Source: Janthinobacterium lividum
Lineage (GTDB): Bacteria > Pseudomonadota > Gammaproteobacteria > Burkholderiales > Burkholderiaceae_D
Assembly (NCBI GenBank): GCA_945864765.1
Contig: CAMBDR010000284.1
Location: 1-6,207, forward strand
Reading direction: 5' to 3'
Length of the DNA: 6,207 bases
The notes beneath the pieces are model-generated. The model had not been told where the DNA came from, made no database searches, and saw nothing but the letters and a program-made list of their open reading frames with translations. Made by a program: the position numbers and the translations under genes. The stretch's first letter is position 1. Each line of letters begins with the position of its first letter. This document shows, piece after piece, positions 5,542 through 6,207 of this stretch.

Positions 5542-6153
5542 ATGAAAGCGACCTTGAGCGTGTTGGCTTTGGCCGCAAGCCTGGTGAGTGCTGCGGGTGT
5601 GCTGGCGGATGCAACGGTGAGCCAGCCAGCACCCCAATTTTCTGCGCAGGATGCGAGCGGTAAAACCGTGAATTTGGCCGATTACAAAGGCAAATATGTG
5701 GTGCTGGAATGGCTCAACCCCGGTTGCCCGTTTGTGCAAAAGCATTACAACAGCGGCAATATGCCCACCCTGCAAAAAGATGCCAGCGGCAAGGGCGTGG
5801 TGTGGTTATCGGTTTCTTCCACCGCCAAAACTGCGGCTGATTATAAAGAGCCAGCCGCCCTGAAAGCATGGATGAAAGAAAAATCCGGCCAGCCCAGCGC
5901 GATTGTGCAAGACCCGGAAGGCAAAATCGGCCACGCCTATGGTGCACGCACCACCCCGCATATGTATCTGATCGACCCGCAAGGCAAATTGATTTATGCC
6001 GGGGCGATAGACAGTAAAGCCAGTGCCAACCCGGAAGATATTAAAACCTCGACCAATTATGTGAACCAAGCCATCACCGAAGCGCTGGCAGGCAAGCCAG
6101 TCAGCCAGCCGACCACCAAGGCTTATGGCTGCGGAATCAAGTATGCGGGTTGA
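5518..6153 (+). CDS. Secreted redoxin/peroxiredoxin-like (AhpC/TSA-fold) protein
   Basis: It is probably a periplasmic thiol protein of the redoxin/peroxiredoxin-like group. Counting from ATG 5518 (211 residues), the signal peptide is MKNRMKNRMK, a hydrophobic stretch (about 12-28), and an Ala-rich cleavage region ending VLA-DA (about 29-31). The mature part begins with APQFSAQDASGKTVNLADYKG, the usual opening of this fold. The active-site segment LEWLNPGCPFVQKHY holds Cys70 as a lone cysteine, not a CxxC pair. A TTPHMYLID segment supplies the expected cis-Pro (Pro147). A second cysteine, Cys205, lies near the C terminus (AYGCGIKY) and could act as a resolving cysteine. There are no other cysteines. 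The gene starts 46 bases after dsbD, suggesting one transcript and DsbD as a possible electron donor. Whether it reduces peroxides or exchanges protein thiols cannot be told from sequence. Start 5518 is chosen on the GGAG at 5508-5511; the frame also opens at 5506. Confidence 0.88.
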   Translation: MKNRMKNRMKATLSVLALAASLVSAAGVLADATVSQPAPQFSAQDASGKTVNLADYKGKYVVLEWLNPGCPFVQKHYNSGNMPTLQKDASGKGVVWLSVSSTAKTAADYKEPAALKAWMKEKSGQPSAIVQDPEGKIGHAYGARTTPHMYLIDPQGKLIYAGAIDSKASANPEDIKTSTNYVNQAITEALAGKPVSQPTTKAYGCGIKYAG

Positions 6154-6174
6154 TTGCCAATAATCTGATTTTAT

Positions 6175-6180
6175 AAAGGA
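6175..6180 (+). promoter_or_regulatory. Ribosome binding site of the downstream partial gene
   Basis: AAAGGA lies exactly six bases (AACACC) before the ATG at 6187, 21 bases after the redoxin stop. The strong site supports 6187 as a genuine start. Confidence 0.7.
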
Positions 6181-6186
6181 AACACC

Positions 6187-6207
6187 ATGTCATCTACCCC
6201 CTTATTT
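6187..6207 (+). CDS. Start of a downstream gene, 3' partial
   Basis: Only seven codons (MSSTPLF) are visible before the window ends, too few to identify the product. The good ribosome binding site and the 33-base gap after the redoxin gene suggest it is the third member of the dsbD-redoxin transcription unit. Confidence 0.6.

Noticed and set aside
4658..5632. 324-residue open frame on the minus strand
   Set aside because: It lies opposite dsbD and the redoxin start, lacks a recognisable domain, and reads as low-complexity Ser/Pro/Ala/Lys-rich sequence. dsbD has clear conserved motifs in the same bases.
1..6207. CRISPR array, insertion sequence or long terminal repeats
   Set aside because: No regularly spaced repeats with unique spacers, no transposase motif and no long inverted repeats were seen. 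The only tandem repeats are the 12-bp and 30-bp units inside genes.

Overview
The window is bacterial. Genes are packed on the + strand, Shine-Dalgarno sites are recognisable, and it encodes a DsbD-type periplasmic thiol system, so the host is Gram-negative. The DsbD N-terminal domain style and the moderately high GC suggest a betaproteobacterium. That placement is an impression from protein style, not a measured result.

Layout, all on +. (1) Positions 3-959: the 3' part of an N6-adenine DNA methyltransferase with an NPPY catalytic motif and a C-terminal region resembling a DNA-recognition domain. Its AdoMet-binding motif I must lie upstream of the window. (2) Positions 960-1184: a 225-base gap holding a G/C-rich hairpin without a T tract, a perfect TATAAT box and an AT-rich leader. 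(3) Positions 1191-3350: a large right-handed beta-helix (pectate-lyase-like) protein with two internal copies of a ~70-residue module and a C-terminal domain of the kind found on phage tail proteins. It has no signal peptide, so it looks like a tailspike or tail-fibre protein standing without other phage genes in view. (4) Positions 3351-3452: a spacer with a hairpin and a weak candidate promoter. (5) Positions 3453-5471: a DsbD/ScsB-family transmembrane electron transporter with all three expected cysteine pairs. (6) Positions 5518-6153: a secreted redoxin/peroxiredoxin-like protein whose start region is built from tandem 12-bp units, each carrying an ATG. (7) Positions 6187-6207: the first seven codons of a further gene with a good ribosome binding site.

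The right half reads as a redox operon. DsbD would move electrons from cytoplasmic thioredoxin across the inner membrane to periplasmic or secreted partners. The redoxin encoded 46 bp downstream (34 bp from the first possible ATG) is a natural candidate partner. The left half (methyltransferase of roughly 50% GC in lines counted by hand, plus the tailspike-like gene) looks like accessory or phage-derived DNA placed next to that operon.

I found no wholly new system. The observations most worth a second look are the repeated-ATG start region of the redoxin gene, the isolated tailspike-like gene with its duplicated inserted modules, and the methyltransferase with a fused recognition-like domain.
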